DNA of 64,000 nucleotides from Cryobacterium sp. BB307 (GTDB taxonomy: Bacteria > Actinomycetota > Actinomycetes > Actinomycetales > Microbacteriaceae), in contig NZ_JAANZA010000003.1 of NCBI RefSeq assembly GCF_012274275.1, positions 358,472-422,471 of the forward strand, read 5' to 3'. Of the stretch, positions 16,911-26,567 are shown piece after piece. A program made the position numbers and the translations under genes. The first letter of the stretch is position 1. The number at the start of each line of letters is the position of its first letter. The notes beneath the pieces were generated by a model that had not been told where the DNA came from, did no database searches, and was given only the letters and a program-made list of their open reading frames with translations.

Positions 16911-19013
16911 GTGTTGAGTACCCTTGAGACGACACCACCCGACCACAGCCCTTGGACCAGTGTGCACACCACAGCGATGCAGCGAGTAACCTCGCGCTGC
17001 GGCACCACGATCGTGGCCGCCTTCATCGCTGTCGGCGCTGTCCTGACGTTGACCGGTGCCACCGGGTTCGAGGTGCGCGATGAAGAGCGGGGCGAGGAGG
17101 CGGCCGCCGCTCAGGCAGCGCGGATCACCAGCCCAGCCGATGGAGCGTTCATCGGCACCGACTCGGTGACCATCAGCGGCACCAAGGAGGTCGGTGCAGG
17201 CATCCGCTTCGAGGATGGCCCCGCCGGCTGCGCGATCGCAGCGAACGCGGAGCTGACCTGGAGCTGCACCGCGACCGGCTTGCCGAACGGCGCCGGATAC
17301 GTGCTGCAGGCCGTTCACATCGCCGCGGACGGCGAGGAGACGGCACTGGATCCGGTGACGATCCATGTTCTCGCGCCGCCCAGCATCGCCGCCAATGGGC
17401 CGATCCTGACCACCGGGATCATCTCCGGCGCCGCGCATCCGGGGTCGACGATCGTGCTTCGAGTCAGCGGGTCGGATCAGGTGTGCCCGGGCGTCGCGCG
17501 CGGTGACGGATTCTGGTCCTGCTCGATTCCCACTTCCGGCCAGCACATGGTGTCCGCCTCGCAGTCCCATCCCACGATCGGCGGCGGGCAGCGATCGAAT
17601 CAGTCGGGCACCGTTCAGGTGATGGTGGACAAGGAGCTGCCGGATGCGCCGATCATCACTTCTCCCCGCTCCCAGTCGCGGCTCGAGCGACTGCCCGCGA
17701 CGGTGACGGGAATCGGCGAGGCGGGTGCGCGGGTCGACGTCTACCTCGACGGCCTGATCGTCTGCCGGGCCACCGTGGAGGGGACGCGCTGGTCCTGCCA
17801 GTTTGCGAACGTGCCGAACGGCTCGCACACGCTGCAGGCGCTGCAGCGCGACATGGCCGGTAACTTCAGTTCGCCGAGCACCCCGATCACCGTGTGGATC
17901 GGTCCGCGAGAAACGGCACCCAAGCCGGGCGATCCGCCCACGGACGCGCCCGAGCCGGAGCCCGAGGAGCAACCCGAGGCGACACCCACTCCAGCGCCGA
18001 CGCCGGGCGAGCCGACGCTGCCCGACTGGCCGCCGTCGGGTGCTGCGCCGCCAACCCTCGAGGAGGCGCTCACCAACTGGGGCACGCCCACGGGGTTCGG
18101 CACCCGGTTGATGACGCCCGCTGGCACACTCGCGGGCGGCAACTGGCTGCTCGCCCTCGGCATCGCCGGCGGGTTCATCGCGCTCATCGCCGTGCCGATG
18201 CGACTCTTCGCGACCACAGTGCGCCCGCACCTGCGCGGCCTTCGGCTGACCGGCCGGAACCGGGGCGCCCTGCCCGCTGATACCGCCGCGACCGGGATCC
18301 GCCCGTGGCTTGCGGGGATCGTCCCGCTTGCGGTGACAGCGGCGCTTGTGGTGTTCTCCGGCGGGCTTTCCGGGGAGGTGCGCTACCTTCGGCTGGCCTT
18401 CTCCGTCGCAGTCGGCCTGACCATCCTCAACGTGGTCGGGGTTGCGGTGGCCAGCGCTCTGGCGTCCCGCGCGGTTCGGATCAGCGGCAGGCTGGTGTTC
18501 GTGCCGGCATTGCTGATCGGCGCCGGCGTGACGGCGATCATCTCCCGCTGGTTCGAGTTGAACCCGCCGTTCATCGTCGGCGTCATCATTTCTGCGGTAT
18601 ACGCGGTCGCGTTGCCGGTCGTGAAGCGCGCGATCGTCTCGCTCGCCGTGCTGGTGTCGCTCGCGCTGCTGGCCACGCTCGCGTGGGTGCTGCACTCCGC
18701 GATCGGACCGGTCGAGGGCTTCTGGGGCTCGATCCCGAGCGAAGTGCTGGCGACGATCACCATCGCCGGTTTCGGCTCCGTCATCATGCTGCTGTTGCCG
18801 GTCGGCGCTCTGCCCGGGCGGGTCCTGCTCGAATGGTCGAAGCTCGGCTGGCTCGTCGCGGCTCTGGCGTTGACGACACTCGGCGCCGCGGTGCTGGTGG
18901 GCGAGGCGCTGCATCCGGTCAACGCGATCGTACTGTCGTCGGTCGCCGTCGTCTTCGCCGCGTTCGCTGTCGCCGCGTGGGGCTGGACCCGGTTCGTGCG
19001 CCCCGCCGACTAG
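16911..19013 (+). CDS. Large membrane protein with three cysteine-paired Ig-like modules
   Basis: A 700-residue protein I cannot assign to a named family. After one N-terminal hydrophobic segment (about 33-52) come three ~85-90-residue extracytoplasmic modules, each with a Cys pair ending in W-S-C: C107/C119, C192/C204, C285/C296. The beta-rich, GTKEVGAG/GIGEAGARVDVY style is Ig-like. A Pro/Glu-rich linker (about 335-385) leads to about nine transmembrane helices. Likely a cell-envelope protein. GTG 16911 has GGGAG upstream; an ATG at 16977 is the alternative start. Its stop shares CTAG 19010-19013 with dedA. Confidence 0.75.
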   Translation: MLSTLETTPPDHSPWTSVHTTAMQRVTSRCGTTIVAAFIAVGAVLTLTGATGFEVRDEERGEEAAAAQAARITSPADGAFIGTDSVTISGTKEVGAGIRFEDGPAGCAIAANAELTWSCTATGLPNGAGYVLQAVHIAADGEETALDPVTIHVLAPPSIAANGPILTTGIISGAAHPGSTIVLRVSGSDQVCPGVARGDGFWSCSIPTSGQHMVSASQSHPTIGGGQRSNQSGTVQVMVDKELPDAPIITSPRSQSRLERLPATVTGIGEAGARVDVYLDGLIVCRATVEGTRWSCQFANVPNGSHTLQALQRDMAGNFSSPSTPITVWIGPRETAPKPGDPPTDAPEPEPEEQPEATPTPAPTPGEPTLPDWPPSGAAPPTLEEALTNWGTPTGFGTRLMTPAGTLAGGNWLLALGIAGGFIALIAVPMRLFATTVRPHLRGLRLTGRNRGALPADTAATGIRPWLAGIVPLAVTAALVVFSGGLSGEVRYLRLAFSVAVGLTILNVVGVAVASALASRAVRISGRLVFVPALLIGAGVTAIISRWFELNPPFIVGVIISAVYAVALPVVKRAIVSLAVLVSLALLATLAWVLHSAIGPVEGFWGSIPSEVLATITIAGFGSVIMLLLPVGALPGRVLLEWSKLGWLVAALALTTLGAAVLVGEALHPVNAIVLSSVAVVFAAFAVAAWGWTRFVRPAD

Positions 19014-19702
19014 CCGCGGTCGGCGCGGCTGCCGACCGGTTCCGGGGTGCGCTTCTTCTCGGCGCGAATGGACCGGATGCGCACAACCAGGAACAGGCTG
19101 ATCGCGATGACCACGGCGCCGATCACGGCGTACTGCAGCACGTCGGCGTAGCCCTCGACGAGGTGCCAGTTCTCCCCCAGCAGGAAGCCCGCGAGCACGA
19201 AAATGGTGTTCCAGATCAGGCTGCCCGCCGTGGTGAGTGCGATGAACAGCGGCAGGTTCATGCGTTTCACGCCGGCCGGGATGGAGATCAGGCTGCGGAA
19301 GATCGGGATCATCCGGCCGAAGAACACGGTCTTCGCCCCGTGCCGGTCGAACCATGCCTCGGCCTTGTCGACATCCTCCACGCGGATGAGCGGGATGCGT
19401 TCGGCGAGCCAGCGCATCCGGGAGCGCCCCAGCATCGCGCCGATCGCATAGAGGGCGAGCGCGCCGACGATGGAGCCGAGGGTCGTCCAGACGATGACCT
19501 CGAGGAGGCCGAGGCTGCCCTGGCTCGCAGTGAAGCCGGCGAGGGGCAGGATGACCTCGCTCGGCAGGGGCGGAAACAGGTTCTCGGCTGCGATGGCGAT
19601 GCCGGCGCCGAGACCGCCGAGGGTCTCCATGAGGTTGACAGCCCAGCCGGCGATGCCGGTGAGGGCGTTTTCGGGCGCGGTGGAAGTAGGAAGAAGAATC
19701 AT
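19010..19702 (-). CDS. DedA family membrane protein
   Basis: A 230-residue DedA/VTT-domain protein; family members move undecaprenyl phosphate or phosphatidyl lipids across the membrane and affect envelope integrity. Hallmarks are ENLFPPLPSEVILPLAGF near residue 35 and FFGRMIPIFRSLISIPAGV with the conserved arginines near 120. The frame is open upstream, but ATG 19702 (MILLPTS) gives the family length. No Shine-Dalgarno precedes it. The stop codon is the reverse of the convergent gene's stop within one CTAG. Confidence 0.92.
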   Translation of the reverse strand: MILLPTSTAPENALTGIAGWAVNLMETLGGLGAGIAIAAENLFPPLPSEVILPLAGFTASQGSLGLLEVIVWTTLGSIVGALALYAIGAMLGRSRMRWLAERIPLIRVEDVDKAEAWFDRHGAKTVFFGRMIPIFRSLISIPAGVKRMNLPLFIALTTAGSLIWNTIFVLAGFLLGENWHLVEGYADVLQYAVIGAVVIAISLFLVVRIRSIRAEKKRTPEPVGSRADRG

Positions 19703-19848
19703 GGGATACGCGAAAGCGTACCGGCGGTGCCTGAGTGCGAGGTTGGCGGCTGCCGCTACGCGTGGACGGAGCACGAGACCGCCGCCCGTAGACGCCCACC
19801 GCACCCGCGGCCTCGCACTCCGTCCCCGTTTCGCTCGCGTTCGCGTCG

Positions 19849-19968
19849 CGCGGGTGCATTATGCAGGCGCGGGTGCTGCAACACCCGCGCGTGAACAGAA
19901 GTCCCGCGCGCGGGTAGTTTATCCACGCGCGGGTCCAATTCGACCCGCGGATGGAAGTTCGACCCGCG
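19849..19968. repeat. Two tandem 60-base units, each with four CGCGGGT/ACCCGCG boxes in dyad order
   Basis: Unit 1 is 19849-19908, unit 2 is 19909-19968. Boxes start at offsets 0 (CGCGGGT), 19 (CGCGGGT), 34 (ACCCGCG) and 53 (ACCCGCG; TCCCGCG in unit 1). The inner pairs form hairpins with 9- and 8-bp stems and six-base loops. Sequence between boxes is much less conserved. A further single ACCCGCG is at 19803. The array lies 3' of tRNA-Leu and 5' of dedA, in a 327-base gap (19703-20029) in which I see no gene. Confidence 0.8.
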
Positions 19969-19977
19969 TGACGGGGA

Positions 19978-19998
19978 TCTCGACAGGCTCGATCACCG
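19978..19998 (+). repeat. Dispersed repeat TCTCGACAGGCTCGA..., copy 1
   Basis: A 21-base stretch starting TCTCGACAGGCTCGA and ending CACCG, matched at 20 of 21 positions by 51731-51751. It lies between the dyad array and tRNA-Leu. Confidence 0.7.
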
Positions 19999-20029
19999 AG
20001 CGGGGGCCGACCGCCGAGGGCCGCCGGGG

Positions 20030-20103
20030 TGCCCCCACAGGGATTCGAACCCTGACTTGGACGATTTTAAGTCGTCTGCCTCTGCCAGTTGGGCTATGGG
20101 GGC
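20030..20103 (-). tRNA. tRNA-Leu (anticodon UAA), with a short variable region
   Basis: Folds with a 7-bp acceptor stem (GCCCCCA/TGGGGGC), anticodon stem GACGA/TCGTC with loop CTTAAAA (anticodon UAA), T arm CAGGG-TTCGAAT-CCCTG and discriminator A; CCA is not encoded. The D arm has a 3-bp stem and a GGCAGA loop end as in leucine/serine tRNAs, yet the variable region is only five bases (CAAGT) instead of the long arm of ordinary bacterial tRNA-Leu. It reads UUA, a rare codon at this GC content. Confidence 0.9.
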
Positions 20104-20146
20104 GCACGAATGCAACCCCGAGCCTACCGAGTCAACTGCGGGACGC

Positions 20147-21466
20147 TCAGGCCTTCGGCCGGGACGCGAACTCCTCGAAAGCCGCACGCGGGGTGATGCG
20201 GTCCTCAAGGGAGACGACGTCGCGGCGGAACAGGAAGTTGACGATCCAGTTCCCGAACACGCGAACCTTGCGCTCCCACATCGGGATGGCGAGGCCGTGG
20301 TAGCCGCGGTGCATGACCCAGGCGGGCAGGCCCTTCACCGCGAGCCGACCGGACTGGAAGACACCCTCGTACAGGCCGATACCGGCGACAGCACCCTGGT
20401 TCTTGTGGAAGTAGTCCACGGGCGCGTCACCGCGGAGCTCCGCGACAACGTTCCTGGCCAGACGCTTGCCCTGCCGGACAGCGTGCTGAGCGTTCGGAAC
20501 GCAGAACCCGCCGACGCCGCCGCCGGTGAGGTCCGGAACGGCACTCACGTCGCCAGCGCCCCACGCATCCGGAACGACCCCGTTGTCATTGATGACCTTG
20601 AGGTCGGCCTGCACGCGCAGTCGTCCGCGCTCTTCCAGGGGCAGGTCGGTGTTGCGCAGGACCGGGTTGGCCATGACACCGGCGGTCCACACGATGGTGT
20701 CCGACTCGAACGACTCACCGGTGGAGAGCTCGATCCTGCCGTCGACCGCCGACACCAGCTGGGTGTCGAGGTGCACCTGCGCGCCGCGCTGGGCGAGGTT
20801 CTTCAATACCCAGTGGCTGGTCTCGAGGGAGACCTCGGGCATGATGCGGCCCATAGCCTCGATGAGGTGGAAGTGGGTGTCCTCGAACGAGAGGTTCGGG
20901 TAGTGCCGGATGAGGTAGCTCGCCAGGCTGCGCAGCTCACCGAACGTCTCGATGCCGGCGAACCCGCCGCCGACGACCACGAAGGTCAGCAGGCGGTCGC
21001 GCTCGGGGCCGGGGGGAAGGTTCGCTGCCCGGTCGAAGTTGGTGATGAGACGGTCACGCACGGCGATGGCCTCTTCGATGTTCTTCATGCCGATGGCCTC
21101 ATCGGCGACACCCGGGATCGGGAAGGTGCGCGAGACCGAACCGGCGGTCACGATGATGATGTCGTAGTCGAGCTCGTACGGCTCCGCACCCTCGGGTGAG
21201 ACGGTGGCCTTCTTCTCGGCATGGTTGATACCGGTGACGCTCGCCGTGATGACCCTGGTGCGCTTCAGGTGACGCCGGTGGGCGACCACCGCATGGCGGG
21301 GTTCGATCGAACCAGCCGCGACCTCGGGGAGGAACGGCTGGTAGGTCATGTAGGGTCGCGGGTCGACCATAGTGACCTCGGCTTCACCGCGACGCAGCCA
21401 CTTCTCGAGCTTGCGCGCTGTGTAGAAGCCGGCATAGCCACCGCCGACGATCAGGATTTTTGGCAC
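20147..21466 (-). CDS. ndh: Type II NADH:quinone oxidoreductase (NDH-2)
   Basis: A 439-residue flavoprotein that transfers electrons from NADH to quinone at the membrane without pumping protons. The FAD-binding ILIVGGGYAGFYTA is at the N-terminus, the NAD-binding TFVVVGGGFAGIET near residue 163, and the second FAD motif is WGAGDVSAVPD. C-terminal hydrophobic/basic segments would bind the membrane. GTG 21466 with TAAGAT six bases upstream and no Shine-Dalgarno. The gene begins nine bases after the upstream subtilase stop but seems to have its own promoter. Confidence 0.92.
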   Translation of the reverse strand: MPKILIVGGGYAGFYTARKLEKWLRRGEAEVTMVDPRPYMTYQPFLPEVAAGSIEPRHAVVAHRRHLKRTRVITASVTGINHAEKKATVSPEGAEPYELDYDIIIVTAGSVSRTFPIPGVADEAIGMKNIEEAIAVRDRLITNFDRAANLPPGPERDRLLTFVVVGGGFAGIETFGELRSLASYLIRHYPNLSFEDTHFHLIEAMGRIMPEVSLETSHWVLKNLAQRGAQVHLDTQLVSAVDGRIELSTGESFESDTIVWTAGVMANPVLRNTDLPLEERGRLRVQADLKVINDNGVVPDAWGAGDVSAVPDLTGGGVGGFCVPNAQHAVRQGKRLARNVVAELRGDAPVDYFHKNQGAVAGIGLYEGVFQSGRLAVKGLPAWVMHRGYHGLAIPMWERKVRVFGNWIVNFLFRRDVVSLEDRITPRAAFEEFASRPKA

Positions 21467-21472
21467 TGATCT

Positions 21473-21478
21473 ATCTTA
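21473..21478 (-). promoter_or_regulatory. Candidate -10 box (TAAGAT), leaderless ndh
   Basis: TAAGAT ends six bases before GTG 21466 and overlaps the stop of the upstream subtilase gene. Confidence 0.5.
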
Positions 21479-22720
21479 CCCCTCGTATCGAGTGCCCCTG
21501 ACCCGGCGCACGAACGCCACGGTCCACCAGACCACAACCACGCCGAATCCGGCGTAAACCAGCAGCGGGATGCCGACATCGCGCAGTTCGTGCAGCGTGG
21601 GCAGTACGCTGCCCATCGGGTTGGGCACCCCGGCGGAATCCTCGGCCGGGGCGGGCTCCGGGGCCGCCGGAACCGGCACTGCGGTGACCTCGGGCTCGAC
21701 GGCGGCGCGCCGGTGCAGCCGGATCCACTCGGTGAGCTGGGCGGCGGGACTGGTGTCGGCGGCGGGAACGTCCGCGGTCACCGCGGCTGCGGCATCCAGC
21801 AGTCCGTACCCGTAGATCGGGCTCGGCACTTCGCTGCCGACCGGGCGGGCGGTCGCCGTCACCCTGTTGATGACGTCGCCCGCGCTGAGCTCCGGATGCG
21901 CGGCCCGCACGAGCGCGACAACGCCGGCGACGATGGGGGTCGCGCCGCTGGTGCCCGCCCATGAGTAATAGCCGCCGCCGGGCGCCGCGCCGACGAGTTC
22001 CTCGCTCGGGGCTGAGACGGAGATGGTGATGCCCTGCGATGAGGCGTCCCAGCTGGCCTTTCGGCTCCGGTCGACGCCGCCGACCACGAGCACGCCCGGC
22101 ATGGTGGCCGGTGCGCCCACCTCGGTGGTGCCGCTGCCGCGGTTGCCTGCTGCGGCGACCACGACCACGTCGTGCTCCATCGCGTACAGGAACGCCTCGT
22201 CCCAGCTTTCCGGCCACTCGAGCGTGTTGCGGGTGAGGGACATGTTGATGACGTCCGCTCCGTTGTCGACCGCCCAGCGCACCGCCGTCGCGATCTGCTC
22301 ATCCGCTCCCAGCTGACCGGCGCCGAAGCCCATCGAGACCGCCAGCAGGTTGGCTTCGGGCGCAGCGCCGATGATGCCGCTGTTGCCGCTGTGTCCGCGA
22401 CCGGCGAGCAGCGAGGCGACCATGGTGCCGTGCTCGCTGTTGTTGCCGACCGGGGTTTGGCCGTTCGGGGTGCCGACGCCCGAGACATCCGTGCCGCCAG
22501 CGACCGCACCCACCAGGTCGGGGTGTGTGGCGTCGATGCCGGTGTCGATGACCGCGACGGTCACCCCGGCACCACGCGTGGTGTTCCATGCCTGGCTGAT
22601 GCCGTAGTCGGCGAGCCAATACTGGCGGTCGCGCACCGCGTCGGCCGACGCGGTGGGTCCGACGAGCAGCACGGATGCGGCGACGCCCAGCGCCGCGATG
22701 CCGGCGAGCGCCCGCCTCAC
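21476..22720 (-). CDS. Secreted, membrane-anchored S8 (subtilisin-like) serine protease
   Basis: A 414-residue subtilase with catalytic Asp59 (VAVIDTGID), His97 (SEHGTM) and Ser258 (GTSGATP), and oxyanion Asn193. A signal peptide (about 1-26, ending TASADA) and a C-terminal helix (about 385-405) followed by arginines resemble mycosins, but no type VII secretion genes are nearby. GTG 22720 overlaps the DUF501 stop (GTGA). It sits in a row with DUF501 and an FtsB-like protein, which hints at a role at the envelope or septum; the target is unknown. Confidence 0.87.
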   Translation of the reverse strand: MRRALAGIAALGVAASVLLVGPTASADAVRDRQYWLADYGISQAWNTTRGAGVTVAVIDTGIDATHPDLVGAVAGGTDVSGVGTPNGQTPVGNNSEHGTMVASLLAGRGHSGNSGIIGAAPEANLLAVSMGFGAGQLGADEQIATAVRWAVDNGADVINMSLTRNTLEWPESWDEAFLYAMEHDVVVVAAAGNRGSGTTEVGAPATMPGVLVVGGVDRSRKASWDASSQGITISVSAPSEELVGAAPGGGYYSWAGTSGATPIVAGVVALVRAAHPELSAGDVINRVTATARPVGSEVPSPIYGYGLLDAAAAVTADVPAADTSPAAQLTEWIRLHRRAAVEPEVTAVPVPAAPEPAPAEDSAGVPNPMGSVLPTLHELRDVGIPLLVYAGFGVVVVWWTVAFVRRVRGTRYEG

Positions 22721-23244
22721 TCGGCCACCTCGTCGATGCCGTAGTCGGCGCACTCGCACACCTGCGGCGACCAGCTGCCGCGGTCGAGGGCGCGGTCGCC
22801 GATCGGGTTCACCCCCGGCCCGGTCGCGAGGGCATGCGCGGCGAGCGCGTGCAGGCACTTCACTCTGGTCGGCATGCCGCCGGCCGAGATGCCGTCGATC
22901 TCGTCGACGTGCCCGAGCTGTGCGCGGTCGGCGAGGTAGGAGTCGTGGGCTGCCGCGTACGCGTCGCGCAGCGCCGCGTCGTCGGCGAGCAGCTCAGTGA
23001 ACTCGGCCATCACCCCGTCGGCTTCAAGGGTCGACATGGCGGCGGTGGCCACCGGATGGCTGAGGTAGTAGGTGGTCGGGAACGGGGTGCCGTCATCCAG
23101 TCGGGGCGCCGTCGCGACCACGGTCGGCGCGCCGCAGACACAGCGCGCGGCGATGCCGACGACCCCGCGCGCGGGTCGCCCCAGCTGCGCGGAGACAATC
23201 GCGATGTCCCGCTCGGTCGGCGGGTCGAAGGGCGGGCGTGTCAT
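22717..23244 (-). CDS. DUF501 domain protein
   Basis: A 175-residue protein matching the actinobacterial DUF501 family, which characteristically lies between ftsB/divIC and eno-region genes. Conserved features include CVCGAPTVVATAPRLDDGTPFPT-style CxC near residue 38, a LSHP segment, and a C-terminal RVKCLHALAAHALATGPG motif with further cysteine and histidines, suggesting bound metal or a redox site. The function is unknown. It overlaps both neighbours by four bases, so it should be co-translated with FtsB. Confidence 0.85.
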   Translation of the reverse strand: MTRPPFDPPTERDIAIVSAQLGRPARGVVGIAARCVCGAPTVVATAPRLDDGTPFPTTYYLSHPVATAAMSTLEADGVMAEFTELLADDAALRDAYAAAHDSYLADRAQLGHVDEIDGISAGGMPTRVKCLHALAAHALATGPGVNPIGDRALDRGSWSPQVCECADYGIDEVAE

Positions 23245-23753
23245 GGCGCCCCCGGCGAACCCTGGATGACCGGGGCGACCAGCTCGTCCGGTGCAGCATC
23301 CGACAGCCCCGCGGTCAGGAAGGACGACAGCATCATCGCGGCCCAGTCGACCTGAGTGGTCTGCAGTTCGTCGCTGATCGGCTGGCCGTCCTGCGTGCTG
23401 AGCGTCTGGCCGTCGTCGATCACCAGGTAGCTGTACTCCCCCGGATAGACGTAGTTGAGGCGTTCGCGCGCCTGGGTCTCGATGTAACTGGGGTCGTCCC
23501 AGCGCGCCTTCTCGTCGGCGAGTTCCTCCACGCCGGCCTCCTGCTGCCTGACCTGCTCCTCGAGCTGGGCGATCTGCTGGCGCTGCTCGATGAAGACCTT
23601 CAGCGACGGCGCGAGCACGACCACGGTCAGCACCAGCACGACCAGGGTCGCGATCGTGAACCCAGACATCCGGATGCTGCGCAACCAGCGTGCGTGCGCG
23701 CTCTCCTGCGGCAAGCGCACGGGTACGCGCTGAGTTCTCTCACGCCTGGGCAT
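23241..23753 (-). CDS. FtsB/DivIC-like septum formation initiator
   Basis: A 170-residue bitopic protein: a basic cytoplasmic N-terminus, one helix (about 34-54), a coiled coil (QRQQIAQLEEQVRQQE..., about 57-85) and a C-terminal extracytoplasmic domain with ARERLNYVYPGE. This is the FtsB/DivIC layout: the coiled coil pairs with FtsL in the divisome. The position downstream of eno is the usual one in actinobacteria and proteobacteria. ATG 23753 has TAGGCT six bases upstream and no Shine-Dalgarno. Confidence 0.9.
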   Translation of the reverse strand: MPRRERTQRVPVRLPQESAHARWLRSIRMSGFTIATLVVLVLTVVVLAPSLKVFIEQRQQIAQLEEQVRQQEAGVEELADEKARWDDPSYIETQARERLNYVYPGEYSYLVIDDGQTLSTQDGQPISDELQTTQVDWAAMMLSSFLTAGLSDAAPDELVAPVIQGSPGAP

Positions 23754-23759
23754 GTATCG

Positions 23760-23765
23760 AGCCTA
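23760..23765 (-). promoter_or_regulatory. Candidate -10 box (TAGGCT), leaderless ftsB-like operon
   Basis: TAGGCT ends six bases before ATG 23753, giving the division gene cluster its own start separate from eno. Confidence 0.5.
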
Positions 23766-23831
23766 AAGGCCGTTCGCTGGGTGAGCGTGACGTGGCGCCC
23801 GGTGTGGCTGGTTGGCGCAACAGCGCCCGCG

Positions 23832-23903
23832 CAGCTCCCCGAGGGGTCGGAAACCGGCCTTCCCGCCCACGCGAAGGGCAGTTAGCGACCCCTCGGGGAG
23901 CTG
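23832..23903. repeat. Nested palindrome, family A copy 1 (18-bp perfect outer arms)
   Basis: CAGCTCCCCGAGGGGTCG (23832-23849) and its exact complement (23886-23903) enclose an inner GGCCTTC/GAAGGGC hairpin. Related copies are at 36636-36698 and 51670-51730. It lies just 3' of eno and may end its transcript, but has no U-tract. Confidence 0.75.
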
Positions 23904-23916
23904 TGCGACGGCGCGA

Positions 23917-26524
<2,608 letters not shown>

Positions 26525-26530
26525 GCATCG

Positions 26531-26561
26531 ATTCTGGCAGGTCGCCGGACGTGCCTACGAT
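26531..26561. promoter_or_regulatory. Back-to-back -10 boxes for hisS and the P-loop kinase
   Basis: On the minus strand CAGAAT (26531-26536) is six bases before hisS; on the plus strand TACGAT (26556-26561) is six bases before ATG 26568. Both mRNAs would be leaderless and the two promoters must overlap. Confidence 0.45.
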
Positions 26562-26567
26562 CGACCC

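Noticed and set aside
16905..19859. Very long open frame antisense to the Ig-like membrane protein gene
   Set aside because: Arg/His/Asp/Gln-rich low-complexity translation typical of the antisense frame of GC-rich genes; no domain and no start signal.
19849..19968. CRISPR-like reading of the 60-base array
   Set aside because: Only two units, repeats are palindromic boxes rather than repeat-spacer units, and no cas genes are present.
21476..22720. Type VII secretion mycosin
   Set aside because: Layout is similar, but no EccA-E, FtsK/SpoIIIE-type or WXG100 genes lie in the window.
23832..23903. Simple intrinsic terminator of eno
   Set aside because: The stem is strong but no U-tract follows on the minus strand, and related copies occur elsewhere; recorded as a repeat that may also terminate.
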